In this document: in pieces, positions 1 to 7,808 of the stretch
Position numbering within the stretch: position 1 is the first letter of the stretch
Layout of the letters: each line of letters opens with the position of its first letter
DNA from: Lactobacillus sp.
GTDB lineage: Bacteria > Bacillota > Bacilli > Lactobacillales > Lactobacillaceae
NCBI GenBank assembly: GCA_022484695.1
Contig: JAKVKU010000004.1
Location: 1 to 64,000, forward strand
Direction of reading: 5' to 3'
Length of the DNA: 64,000 nt
Made by a program: the position numbers and the translations under genes
The notes under the pieces: generated by a model
Database searches by the model: none
What the model saw: only the letters and a program-made list of their open reading frames with translations
Told to the model about the DNA's origin: nothing

Positions 1-1301
1 AGCACGCCAGTGTGTGCGGTATACCAATACCCTTTACGGGTATTAGCGAATATTCGCGCTTCTGACACCGATTCTCCTAACTTTCTAAGATTCTTAAACT
101 TCGTTTTAACCTTCTTCCATGATTTCCAAATATATTGTCGAATCCTCGTGCGCAACCAGGCATCTAAAGACTTAAGAAAGTTCTTCATACGTCCGATACC
201 GTAATACTGTAACCAGCCACGCATTTTTCGCTTGATATCGCTGAAAATGGTCCCCACACTAACCCCACGGTTTCGCTTAGTGATTAGCTTTAGAGCCTGT
301 TTGATACGTTCCTTGGCCACTTTATGTGGGCGGGCATAGGCTTCGCCTTTGCTTACCCCTAAAGTGAATCCTAGGAATTTCAGTCTCAATGGTGACCCAA
401 CTCGAGTTTTCTTTTGATTGACAGTTAACTTCAAGTCTTGTTCCAGAAACTTGGTCACATTGGCCAAGGCCCGATATCCTGCGCGCTTACTTTTGACATA
501 AATATTACAGTCATCCGCATAGCGCACAAACTGGTGGCCTCTGGCCGTGAGCAGTTTATCCAGCTCATTGAGGTAGACATTTGCCAGTAATGGCGAGATA
601 GGTCCGCCTTGCGGCGTGCCCTTTGTGGATTTCTCCACTCGACCATCGCTGAAAACCCCACTCGTTAAGAACTTGCGAACAAGCCTTAATAACCAGGGGT
701 CTTCAATATATTGGTTGATAAACTTCATCAACAGGTCATGGTTGACCGTATCGAAATATGACTTTAAATCTAGGTCAATCACATAATGATAACCTTGGTC
801 GTACAGCGCTGTGACCCGTTTGATGGCATCATGAGCGCTTCGATTCGGTCGAAAACCAAAACTGTTATCCGAAAATATCCTTTCAAACCTTGGCGACATC
901 ACTTGAGCGACAGCTTGCTGAACAAGTCGATCGACCACAGTTGGGATTCCAAGCTTACGCTTTGACCCATCTGGTTTTGGTATTTCAACTCGTTTGACTG
1001 GCAATGGCTTATAACTTCCATCACGCAGTGAGGCTATCAATTCGTCGCGATGTTCCTTCAAATAGGGTAGTAGCTCGTTAACGGTCAAACCGTCGATACC
1101 AGCTGCACCTTTGTTGCTGACTACTTGTTTATAGGCTCGATTCAGATTATCTCGGGATAGAACTAAATCTTGAAATGAAACGCCATTCTCGACCTTACCT
1201 TCACCAGAAGCCGCACTATGCGCCCCGAGTTGCCTTTGGTCTTCCAGACCTATCTTCCCCCGGCGGTCAGCTTTGATTTCTGTTTTCTGCAATTTTCGCA
1301 C
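1..1301 (-). CDS. ltrA: Group II intron reverse transcriptase/maturase (C-terminus off the window)
   Basis: This multifunctional intron protein reverse-transcribes the intron and helps it splice. Translation is open from a GTG at 1301 to the window edge, giving 433 residues; family members are usually about 420-470, so little is missing. GTG is chosen because GGAGGTGG lies 7 nt upstream and no ATG is well placed. Visible motifs are IPKPDG near residue 107, FGFRPNRSAHDAI at 148-160, the DLDLKSYFDTVNH block near 176-188, GTPQGGPISPLLAN at 228-241 and the catalytic YADD box at 261-264. The maturase X region follows, and GYWYTAHTG is near the end of what can be read. No internal stop was found, so the enzyme could be active. 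The YADDCNIYV form is typical of class C-like bacterial introns. Confidence 0.93.
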   Translation of the reverse strand, partial: MRKLQKTEIKADRRGKIGLEDQRQLGAHSAASGEGKVENGVSFQDLVLSRDNLNRAYKQVVSNKGAAGIDGLTVNELLPYLKEHRDELIASLRDGSYKPLPVKRVEIPKPDGSKRKLGIPTVVDRLVQQAVAQVMSPRFERIFSDNSFGFRPNRSAHDAIKRVTALYDQGYHYVIDLDLKSYFDTVNHDLLMKFINQYIEDPWLLRLVRKFLTSGVFSDGRVEKSTKGTPQGGPISPLLANVYLNELDKLLTARGHQFVRYADDCNIYVKSKRAGYRALANVTKFLEQDLKLTVNQKKTRVGSPLRLKFLGFTLGVSKGEAYARPHKVAKERIKQALKLITKRNRGVSVGTIFSDIKRKMRGWLQYYGIGRMKNFLKSLDAWLRTRIRQYIWKSWKKVKTKFKNLRKLGESVSEARIFANTRKGYWYTAHTGV

Positions 1302-1737
1302 GTCTTCCACCTCCAATTTTAGTGAGAATTATTATTGTTCAGCCCTTCGTTGCCATCGGCAACTACTGTGGCCTCGGCTGACTTCTGTATCATTCAGCTA
1401 GACATCACTGCCTAGTTTGTACCTGTGAAACTTTCCGTTTCTCTTGTCGGGAACGTATGATACAGACCTCCCCGGGTAAGAACGATAACTTTCGTGCCAT
1501 GTAACCGTTGGCTTTACTGCGTACAGTTTCGAGTAGTATTGGACTTCAGTTTGATTGGCAACCTTATCCACTGCAAACAGCCTTATAGCCACTTCTTGTT
1601 CATCGATTCAGCACTTTGCTTTAGACTTCCTTCAGATTCCGCCTCGCGGCGGACACCCTTGTCCTCAGCTAATAGTTCCGACTACTACGGCCTATAGTGG
1701 ACTTTCACCACCAAGTTATCGCCCATGCCGGGCGCAC
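1..1737 (-). mobile_element. Group II intron, class C-like, cut by the window edge
   Basis: Reading the minus strand from 1737, the sequence begins GTGCGCCCGGCATGGGCGAT, the typical 5' start of a bacterial group II intron. About 435 nt of intron RNA (domains I-IV region) follow before the reverse transcriptase gene. The intron starts a few bases after an intrinsic terminator hairpin (1744-1784), the usual insertion habit of class C introns. The 3' part with domains V and VI lies beyond base 1 and cannot be checked. The small plus-strand ORFs inside it are chance frames. Confidence 0.85.
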
Positions 1738-1743
1738 CACACG

Positions 1744-1784
1744 AATAGCCCATCAAAACTAGCCTTGGGTTTTGATGGGCTATT
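1744..1784 (-). terminator. Intrinsic terminator of the truncated histidine kinase, used as intron target
   Basis: Perfect 16-bp arms (1744-1759 and 1769-1784) with a 9-nt loop lie 7 nt past the kinase stop codon. On the minus strand the intron begins 6 nt after the hairpin. Confidence 0.85.
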
Positions 1785-1790
1785 TCATTG

Positions 1791-1985
1791 CTATTTAACG
1801 GGCAAGGTCACCTTAAACGTTGAGCCAACGCCTAATTGGCTGGCCACTTCAATCTGCCCGGCTAACATCTTGACCACCCGAGCCACTAGGGCAAGACCTA
1901 AGCCGTTGCCTTTGGCGGCATGGGCGCTGTCGCCTTGATAGAATTTGTCAAAAATATGCTGCTGAACCATTTCACGAAAATATCG
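1791..1985 (-). pseudogene. Histidine kinase C-terminal remnant (HATPase domain)
   Basis: About 65 residues remain. They contain the ATP-binding G box (GNGLGLALV) and the closing GSTFKVTLP strand of a sensor histidine kinase, preceded by the F box region [10 protein letters not shown]. Everything upstream (sensor, membrane part, DHp helix and N box) is missing. The kinase-like frame stops making sense near 1985, where the TnpB element begins. It is therefore a 3' fragment left by an insertion or deletion. An ATG at 1997 opens the frame but has no convincing ribosome site and its first residues are not kinase-like. Confidence 0.8.
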
Positions 1986-3510
1986 GAAAGGAAGCACGGG
2001 ATTTCAATCCCACGAGAAATTCCGATTGAGTTTGAAGAACTCAAATGATTTATAAATATGTGCCTATTTTGAGCATATCTCTTCCTTTACAGTTGTTATA
2101 TAAGTTATAATAATTATAAGGAAAGTAGGCGGCAAAAATGCTGTTAAGTCTAACGGTAAAGGCTAAACTCAAACTAGATAATGCTACTGATGCGGCTAAA
2201 TTTCAGGAAACCGGTGAACAATATCACTTAGCTTGTAATCATGTTTCTGAGTACATTTTTAACAATGATTTTGAGCTGAATACTAACAAAATTCAGACAA
2301 AGCTTTATCCAGACTTGCGGCAACGTTTTGGACTGAAATCACAACTGGCTATCTCTGTGATCAAAACGACGGTTGCCCGTTATAAAACTGTCCAGACGCA
2401 GCTGCGACGCAAACCCATGGCCTATGCCACCGGTAAGAAAGATAAAAAGGTAAAGAAATTTATCTAAAAGTCCCCAGAGACCTGCACTGGCTTTGGAAAC
2501 CGGTCTATTTTCAGCGCCCGCAAGCTGACTTGGTTCGTAATCGGGATTGGTCTATCGTCGCAGATGGTAAAAAGCTGTCCATCAATACGCTTCAAGGCCG
2601 GGTGAAGGCTCGCTTTGTGTTAAAAACTGGCTTTGAACAGTATCTGGATGGTACCTGGGAGTTTGGCGGCGCAAAACTGATCAAGTCCGGTACCAACTGG
2701 TTTTTACACATTGCGGTCAGTAAAGAATTTTCTGAATTGACCCGTACTGATATACAACACGTCGTAGGACTTGACCGGGGGACCCGGCAATTAGTCACCA
2801 CCTATGATGATCAGGGGAAAACAACGTTTTTCAATGGTCAAGCCATCAACCGTAAACGGCGCCACTATAAAAATTTGCGGGCTAGCCTGCAAAGGCACAA
2901 TACCAGAAATTCCAAACGACGTATCCGTCAAATGGGCAATAAAGAGAACCGCTGGATGACTGATTTCAACCATCAGCTGTCTAAGACACTTGTTGCGAAG
3001 TACGGACCAAATACCTTGTTTGTTTTAGAAGATCTGTTCAATGTTCGTTTTGCCACGGATAAGACGGTCAAAGATAAACGCTATGAGCAAGTATCTTGGG
3101 CGTTTTATCAGCTGGAACAGCTGTTGACATACAAGGCTATCCAGGCAGGTGCTGCAGTTATCACGGTTAGTGCGGCTTATACCAGTCAACGCTGTCCTGC
3201 TTGCGGTGAGATCAAGAAGACGAATCGCAAGCACCAACTGCATGCCTACCAATGTTCAAACTGCGGTTACCAGTCCAATGATGATCGCGTCGGTGCCATG
3301 AACATTCAATACCTGGGTACTTAATATGTCGCTGGTGTGAAAAAGCCCAAATTCAAAAAGAAACAAAGTGCGAATGGGTAAACCTGTTCAATTGCCGGTG
3401 AAGTCAATCATCGGGCTGTTGGGGCCCTTAGATAAGTAAGACCTAGCAGTAAGTAACGCCAACACAGTGCGTGCTTATCACACGCAAACTACGTGGGAGA
3501 CCAACGGCGT
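1986..3510 (+). mobile_element. IS200/IS605-type element carrying only tnpB
   Basis: The left boundary is set by loss of kinase homology near 1985. The right boundary is set by the return of a coding frame of a membrane protein at about 3511. Short subterminal palindromes are present near the left end (GGGA..TCCC around 1999-2012), and a nested stem is present near the right end. No tnpA (Y1 transposase) is visible, so the element would need a helper in trans. The boundaries are estimates of about 10 bp. Confidence 0.65.
2138..3324 (+). pseudogene. tnpB: TnpB RNA-guided nuclease, frameshifted
   Basis: Two reading frames together make one TnpB. Residues 1-109 (2138-2467) are the N-terminal part and end at a TAA. 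The continuation YLKVPRDLHWLWKPVYF runs in another frame from about 2460 and joins the 264-residue frame to 3324. The second part keeps the RuvC residues (D in GLDRGTRQLV, E in FVLEDL, D in NDDRVGAMNI) and the zinc finger CPAC...CSNC. One frame change near 2455-2470 in an A-rich stretch separates the halves, so the nuclease is probably dead. Programmed slippage or a sequencing slip cannot be excluded. Confidence 0.85.
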
Positions 3511-3526
3511 CCCATTCTGGCAGTAT
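3330..3526 (+). ncRNA. Candidate TnpB omega-RNA (reRNA) and guide
   Basis: TnpB elements encode their guide RNA across the 3' end of tnpB and the right end of the element. Here 3456-3510 folds as an outer stem (ACGCC 3456-3460 with GGCGT 3506-3510) around a hairpin (GCGTG 3469-3473 with CACGC 3481-3485). The element end at about 3510 would make 3511-3526 (cccattctggcagtat) the guide. This rests on position and folding only. Confidence 0.4.
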
Positions 3527-3604
3527 AGCCATACACATCCCTAAAGCGAAGATAACTCCGCCCAGTGTCCCTAGGATCACTGAAACGAAATTTTGCTTTT
3601 GCAT
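3511..3604 (-). pseudogene. Small membrane protein, N-terminal 31-residue fragment
   Basis: An ATG at 3604 with AGGAGG about 10 nt upstream opens a frame of exactly 31 sensible residues. It has one hydrophobic helix (VSVILGTLGGVIFALGMCM) and ends in LPEW. The frame then runs into the TnpB element right end and stops at 3443. I have seen similar short membrane proteins next to metal-ATPase loci in lactobacilli, but this is recollection. The gene was probably divergent from the arsR/ATPase pair at 5457 before the IscB element entered between them. Confidence 0.6.
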
Positions 3605-3684
3605 AATTTTTTTCCTCCTGTTTAAGGTGACTTAATTTAGCTATGGTCCCATTATGTCAGGAGAATATCTATAGAGTACTAAAG

Positions 3685-4021
3685 AAATGTTGCTGAAGTG
3701 GTCAACCGTGACCCCTCACTAAAGTAAGGGGCTTGAAATACTTACTTCAAGCTTGGTTGACTAGACTCAGTGTCTTCTGGACACTACGTTATCTTGGTGA
3801 TCACACCTGGGAATGATACCCTAGTTCCCAGCTCTGTGCGGGCACTGTAACCAGTCCTAAGGTCAATGGGACCGTCAACCCGTGAGAAAGTTGCTGCTCG
3901 TCAGCAGTTAAGCCTTGATAACATTGTCGAAGGGTAACCTCACGAACTCAAGTCTGATGAACTTGACGCCGTGGTCAGGTCTGCTTTACCTGACAATCAA
4001 ATTTCATCAAAGGAGGGCATC
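3685..4021 (+). ncRNA. Candidate IscB omega-RNA with 5' guide
   Basis: The roughly 320 bp before iscB are non-coding and strongly structured, as expected for an IscB omega-RNA. A closing stem pairs GTCAACC (3701-3707) with GGTTGAC (3755-3761). Inside it, CCCCT pairs with AGGGG and CTTGAA with TTCAAG. The 16 nt directly upstream (3685-3700, aaatgttgctgaagtg) are where the guide, taken from the flanking DNA, would lie. The RNA runs up to the iscB ribosome site. Confidence 0.7.
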
Positions 4022-5323
4022 ATGCAAAATCGCGTCTTTGTGATCAATCAACAGGGCCAGGCACTGATGCCCTGCAAACAACGTAAATGTCGTAAATTAT
4101 TACAATCTGGCAAAGCTAAAGTTATCAGGAAAGAACCTTTTACGATTCAGCTGCAATATGGCTCAACTGGTTATAAACAACCTGTCGCCATCGGGGTGGA
4201 CTCTGGACAGCATCATATCGGTCTGGCCGTCACTTCTCGAGATAAAGTTTTATTCCAAGGGGAAGTCAGCCTGCGCCAAGATGTAAAAAAATTACTGGAT
4301 AGTCGACGAGCATATCGCCACAGCCGGCGGGCACGTAAAACCAGATACCGGCTGCCCCGTTTCCTGAACCGGGCCAAGCCGGCGGGCTGGCTACCGCCAT
4401 CGGTGGCCAGTAAAGTTCAACACAATATTACCTGGATTCAGCGCTTACAAGCGGTACTGCCTAAAGCAGAACTGCATATCGAAGTGGGCAAGTTCGACAT
4501 GGCTAAAATGAAACAGCCAGATATCACCGGCATAGGCTATCAGCAAGGCGACCTATATGGCTATGAAACAGCTAAGCAATATGTCTTAGACCGGGATAAC
4601 TATACTTGCCAGATCTGTCAGGGCAAAACCAAAGACCCAAAACTGAAGATCCATCACATCATTTACCGGTCTAATGGCGGTACGAACCAAGTGAGCAATC
4701 TACTCACGGTGTGCGCTACTTGTCATTCCATGGTTAATCATCAGCCCGGGGGTAAACTCTATGCCCTGCAGGCGAAGAGATTTCAAAGCCATCGTTCTCT
4801 AAAGGGCGCCACCTTCATGAACATCCTGCGCCGCCGGTTATTCACCGCTTTTCCAGAAGCCAGCTTTCAATATGGCGCCCAGACGACTTTAGACCGAGCC
4901 AAGTTAGAGCTGCCAAAAGCCCATTACCATGACGCTGTAACTATCAGCGGCATCCAAAACATCGCGCAACAACCCACAGCTGTAGTGATGTTTCGTCAGT
5001 TCCGTAAAAAGAAGCGTTCCCTACATGAAGCTATTCCCCGCAAGGGTCGTAAAATACCAAACACCAGCAGTCGGCGTAATGCAAAAAATACGAAAGCTGT
5101 CAGCGGGTTTCGCCTCAATGACTATGTCCAACTATCTAACGGACAAAGGGGTAATATTTCTGGATTCAGCGGTCAGTACAATTGCTATGTGAAAGCTGGC
5201 AACCACTATTTGACGATTAGCCCAAAATATAAACAGGTCAATCTAAGCAAACTCAAAGTGATCCGGCACCAAAATAACTGGAATGTTCAAGAAATCAGCA
5301 CCATAAACTATACAATGGCGTGA
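4022..5323 (+). CDS. iscB: IscB RNA-guided HNH/RuvC nuclease
   Basis: IscB is the transposon-encoded ancestor of Cas9 and cuts DNA guided by an omega-RNA. The protein is 433 residues, normal for the family. The N-terminal PLMP-type domain (residues 1-50) has ALMPC and KVIRKEPFTIQL. RuvC-I has D60 in GVDSG, an arginine-rich bridge helix spans about 94-112, and RuvC-II has E154. The HNH domain (193-238) has H211/H212, N226, H235 and zinc cysteines C196, C199, C231 and C234. RuvC-III has H303-D304. All catalytic positions are present, so it looks intact. ATG 4022 is chosen over the in-frame GTG at 3971 because AGGAGGGC lies just upstream. A basic C-terminal tail (about 330-433) probably binds RNA or the target-adjacent motif. 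Confidence 0.93.
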   Translation: MQNRVFVINQQGQALMPCKQRKCRKLLQSGKAKVIRKEPFTIQLQYGSTGYKQPVAIGVDSGQHHIGLAVTSRDKVLFQGEVSLRQDVKKLLDSRRAYRHSRRARKTRYRLPRFLNRAKPAGWLPPSVASKVQHNITWIQRLQAVLPKAELHIEVGKFDMAKMKQPDITGIGYQQGDLYGYETAKQYVLDRDNYTCQICQGKTKDPKLKIHHIIYRSNGGTNQVSNLLTVCATCHSMVNHQPGGKLYALQAKRFQSHRSLKGATFMNILRRRLFTAFPEASFQYGAQTTLDRAKLELPKAHYHDAVTISGIQNIAQQPTAVVMFRQFRKKKRSLHEAIPRKGRKIPNTSSRRNAKNTKAVSGFRLNDYVQLSNGQRGNISGFSGQYNCYVKAGNHYLTISPKYKQVNLSKLKVIRHQNNWNVQEISTINYTMA

Positions 5324-5324
5324 T

Positions 5325-5372
5325 AACTTTCTACGAAAGTTAGTGCTATCCATCCCCTGGTTAAAACCAAGG
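5325..5372 (+). repeat. IscB element right-end palindromes
   Basis: Two inverted repeats follow the iscB stop. One is AACTTTC-TAC-GAAAGTT (5325-5341, perfect). The other, near 5355-5372 (CCTGG..CCAAGG), is imperfect. Such hairpins mark the ends of IS200/IS605-type elements. Confidence 0.55.
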
Positions 5373-5421
5373 TACTTCCACACAATTCTATTAAAAACCA
5401 CGCTGCTTTCTTAATAAAGCT

Positions 5422-5450
5422 TTGACTTATTGAATTCCAAGTATTAATAT
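5422..5450 (+). promoter_or_regulatory. Promoter of the arsR/metal ATPase operon
   Basis: TTGACT (5422-5427), a 17-nt spacer and TAATAT (5445-5450). A start about 7 nt downstream falls at 5457, on an ATG of the regulator, so a leaderless transcript is possible. Confidence 0.6.
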
Positions 5451-5456
5451 ATGCGT

Positions 5457-5810
5457 ATGAATGAAGATATGAATATAGAAACCTACGACCAAAGTAATGC
5501 TTACATCGACCTAGCCGCCAACGTTTTCACCCTACTGTCTGACCCCACCCGGATTCGCATCATCTTATTACTACACCAACAAAAGGAGGTTTCGGTGGGA
5601 GATATCGCCACAAAATTAGCGAAACCACAGACAGCCATTTCACAACATCTAGCCAAACTACGGTTGAGCAAAGTCGTTTTAGCACGCCGGTCCGGCCGCA
5701 CCATGTATTACCGTTTAACAGATGAACATGCTTATAACTTAGTGACACAAGCCATCTTCCAGGGGGAACATATCCATGATCAAAAACCAACACATCACCA
5801 CCTCACCTAG
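5457..5810 (+). CDS. ArsR/SmtB-family metal-sensing repressor
   Basis: A winged-helix repressor of about 117 residues. The core LLSDPTRIRIILLL, the recognition helix region AKPQTAISQHLAKLRLSKVV and the wing ARRSGRTMYYRLT are typical of ArsR/SmtB proteins. The C-terminus is His-rich (HIHDQKPTHHH), suggesting metal ligands like those of Ni/Co- or Zn-type sensors. Its gene overlaps the metal ATPase gene by 35 nt, so it most likely controls that pump. In-frame ATGs lie at 5451, 5457 and 5469. The promoter -10 ends at 5450, so 5451 is probably not transcribed; I chose 5457 (leaderless), with 5469 as the alternative. The specific metal cannot be named. Confidence 0.85.
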   Translation: MNEDMNIETYDQSNAYIDLAANVFTLLSDPTRIRIILLLHQQKEVSVGDIATKLAKPQTAISQHLAKLRLSKVVLARRSGRTMYYRLTDEHAYNLVTQAIFQGEHIHDQKPTHHHLT

Positions 5811-7707
5811 TTCAGTAGCTGTCCCAACGCAACCGAGCATTTGGGCTAGAATTGACCGCCGCGATTTGACCCGGGCCCTTATCACCGCCGGCTTTGCGTT
5901 GGTGGTCTTTGTCATCGGCTTCGTTCAGCCAAGGCTGCCCTGGTTGATCCCGGGCCTCACTTTAGTCGGCCTTGCCTTTGGTTGCTGGCCAATCCTGCAA
6001 GAATCTTGGGGGGATATTCGCCGGCGTAAAATGAGCATGGATTTGTCAATGCTCATCGCCATCTTAGCGGCTGCGGCCATCGGCCAAGGGGTCACGGCTT
6101 TGATCATCACCGCCTTTGTCCTAGCCGCTGACATCCTGGAAGATTTGTGTATGGACCAGGGGCGCAGTGCCTTAACGGATTTATTGACCTTTTTGCCGGA
6201 AACCGTTCGGGTGAAAAAGGGGTCCAGCCAAGCAATTGAAACGGTGGCATTAAAAGATGTTCAGCTCAACCAAACTGTCATTATTTCCCCAGGGGAGCGT
6301 ATTCCCGTGGACGGTTCCGTTTTGACTGGGACTTCTAGTGTGGATCAATCCCGGATCACCGGTGAGTCCATGCCGGTCAATGTCCAAGCAGGCAGTTATG
6401 TTTATGCTGGGTCCGTCAATGAAAATGGCGCGTTAGAAATTCGCACCGAAAAAGTTGGGGCCGCGTCTTCTTATGGGCAAATCATTACCGCGGTCAAACA
6501 AGCCCAGTCCCAAGAGGCACCGATTCAACATTTAGCAGATAAATTTGCCGCCATCTTGGTCTATGTGGCCATTATTGGAGCAGTGATCACCTGGGTAGTC
6601 ACCCGCAACTTAACCAGTGCCATTGATGTGATCATCGTGGCTGGTGCTTGTGGGGTCGCTGCTGGTACCCCCTTGGCCATGTTGGCGGCCAGTGCCCGGG
6701 CGGCGCGCCAAGGTGCTTTTGTCAAGGGCGGCAGTTATCTGGAAGCACTTGCCAAAGTCGACACGGTAATTTTTGACAAAACCGGTACTTTAACTAAGGG
6801 CCAGCCAGAAGTTGTGGCCGTCAAACCCGCAACTGAACTTGACCAAACAATCCTATTGCAACTAGCAGCCAGTGCAGAATGGCACTCAGAACATCCCCTG
6901 GGTAAAGCCATTGTGGCCCACGCCCATAACGCTGGTTTGACCTTGTCGGAACCCACAACTTTTATCAATGAACCGGGTAAAGGCTTGACGGCGACGATCA
7001 ATGGCCAGCAAATCAAAATTGGCAATGCCCAGCAAGTAGCCCTGCCTGCTAACGTCCTTAATGATTTAGCTGATCAAAGTGGCAACGTGGTTTATGTCAC
7101 TGCAGATGATCGTTATCTGGGATACTTGCTGTTAGCAGATGCCATTCGCCCTACCGCTAAAAAAAGTGTTCAGGCCCTGCAACAATTAGGCCTACACGTG
7201 ATCATGCTAACTGGGGATCGGCCAAGCACAGCCCAGGCCATCGCCCACACATTAGCCATTGCCGATGTCCGGGCAGATTTGATGCCTGAAGATAAGCTCA
7301 ACATCATCGCCAAACTGCGGCAAGACGGCCACACCGTGGCCATGGTTGGCGATGGGGTCAACGATGCTCCCTCTTTAGCCCAAGCCAACGTGGGTATTGC
7401 CATGGGCAGTGGCACTGATATTGCGCAGGATTCGGCTAAAGTCATCCTAATTAGTTCCGAACTTGAAGATGTCTATGCACTCTTTAAACTGGCTAGACGG
7501 GCGCAACGTATTGTCAAATTCAACTTTTTGGGTACTTTATGTGTGGATGTCATCGGCATGCTATTGGCGGGCTTTGGTATTTTGACCCCCATTTTAGCGG
7601 CCATGGTTCACGTAATCAGTGAATCAGTCTTTATTTTAAACTCGGCGCGGTTGATTCCTAGAAAAAAAGCTGAAGTCTTGCCCCAAAGCCACCGAGTCAT
7701 CTCATAA
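5776..7707 (+). CDS. Heavy-metal translocating P-type (P1B) ATPase
   Basis: An integral membrane pump of 643 residues that exports metal ions at the cost of ATP. The phosphorylation motif DKTGTLT has D334, the actuator motif TGES is at 195-198, SEHPLG is near 380 and GDGVNDAP near 530. All are intact. There is no N-terminal CxxC metal-binding domain. The usual CPC/SPC ion motif in the sixth membrane helix is replaced by GTPLA (297-301), with a lone Cys at 292, as in the CadA/ZosA-like TP-type subgroup. The start is supported by AGGGGGA 8-9 nt upstream, and the gene overlaps the ArsR gene. Zinc, cadmium, cobalt or nickel are possible substrates; the motif alone does not decide. Confidence 0.88.
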   Translation: MIKNQHITTSPSSVAVPTQPSIWARIDRRDLTRALITAGFALVVFVIGFVQPRLPWLIPGLTLVGLAFGCWPILQESWGDIRRRKMSMDLSMLIAILAAAAIGQGVTALIITAFVLAADILEDLCMDQGRSALTDLLTFLPETVRVKKGSSQAIETVALKDVQLNQTVIISPGERIPVDGSVLTGTSSVDQSRITGESMPVNVQAGSYVYAGSVNENGALEIRTEKVGAASSYGQIITAVKQAQSQEAPIQHLADKFAAILVYVAIIGAVITWVVTRNLTSAIDVIIVAGACGVAAGTPLAMLAASARAARQGAFVKGGSYLEALAKVDTVIFDKTGTLTKGQPEVVAVKPATELDQTILLQLAASAEWHSEHPLGKAIVAHAHNAGLTLSEPTTFINEPGKGLTATINGQQIKIGNAQQVALPANVLNDLADQSGNVVYVTADDRYLGYLLLADAIRPTAKKSVQALQQLGLHVIMLTGDRPSTAQAIAHTLAIADVRADLMPEDKLNIIAKLRQDGHTVAMVGDGVNDAPSLAQANVGIAMGSGTDIAQDSAKVILISSELEDVYALFKLARRAQRIVKFNFLGTLCVDVIGMLLAGFGILTPILAAMVHVISESVFILNSARLIPRKKAEVLPQSHRVIS

Positions 7708-7714
7708 GCACTTC

Positions 7715-7742
7715 ATGCTGACGGCAACGTCAGCATTTTTTC
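7715..7742 (+). terminator. Terminator after the metal ATPase
   Basis: A 9-bp hairpin ATGCTGACG-GCAA-CGTCAGCAT is followed by a T tract, 8 nt after the stop codon. Confidence 0.9.
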
Positions 7743-7747
7743 GTATT

Positions 7748-7775
7748 AAAAAACAGCGCCACCAAGGCCGCTGTT
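7748..7775 (-). terminator. Terminator after the MDR oxidoreductase
   Basis: On the minus strand, AACAGCG pairs with CGCTGTT and is followed by six T, 34 nt past the stop codon at 7809. Confidence 0.75.
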
Positions 7776-7808
7776 AGACTGAATCTACTGATTTTTTCAA
7801 AAAATTAA

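Larger units (their letters stand above)
3701..5385 (+). mobile_element. IS200/IS605-superfamily IscB element
   Basis: The element consists of an omega-RNA region, iscB and right-end palindromes, with no tnpA. It sits in the divergent spacer between the truncated membrane protein (3604) and the arsR promoter (5422). The left end is placed at the first base of the omega-RNA closing stem. The right end is estimated after the palindromes near 5372. Confidence 0.7.

Noticed and set aside
10..1938. Several 60-130 residue plus-strand ORFs and short minus-strand ORFs at 455-661 and 1398-1592
   Set aside because: They lie inside the intron RNA, or across the reverse transcriptase gene in another frame, and have no family likeness or ribosome site.
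3971..4021. Longer IscB start at GTG 3971
   Set aside because: ATG 4022 has AGGAGGGC in place and starts exactly at the conserved N-terminal strand; the extension is part of the omega-RNA.
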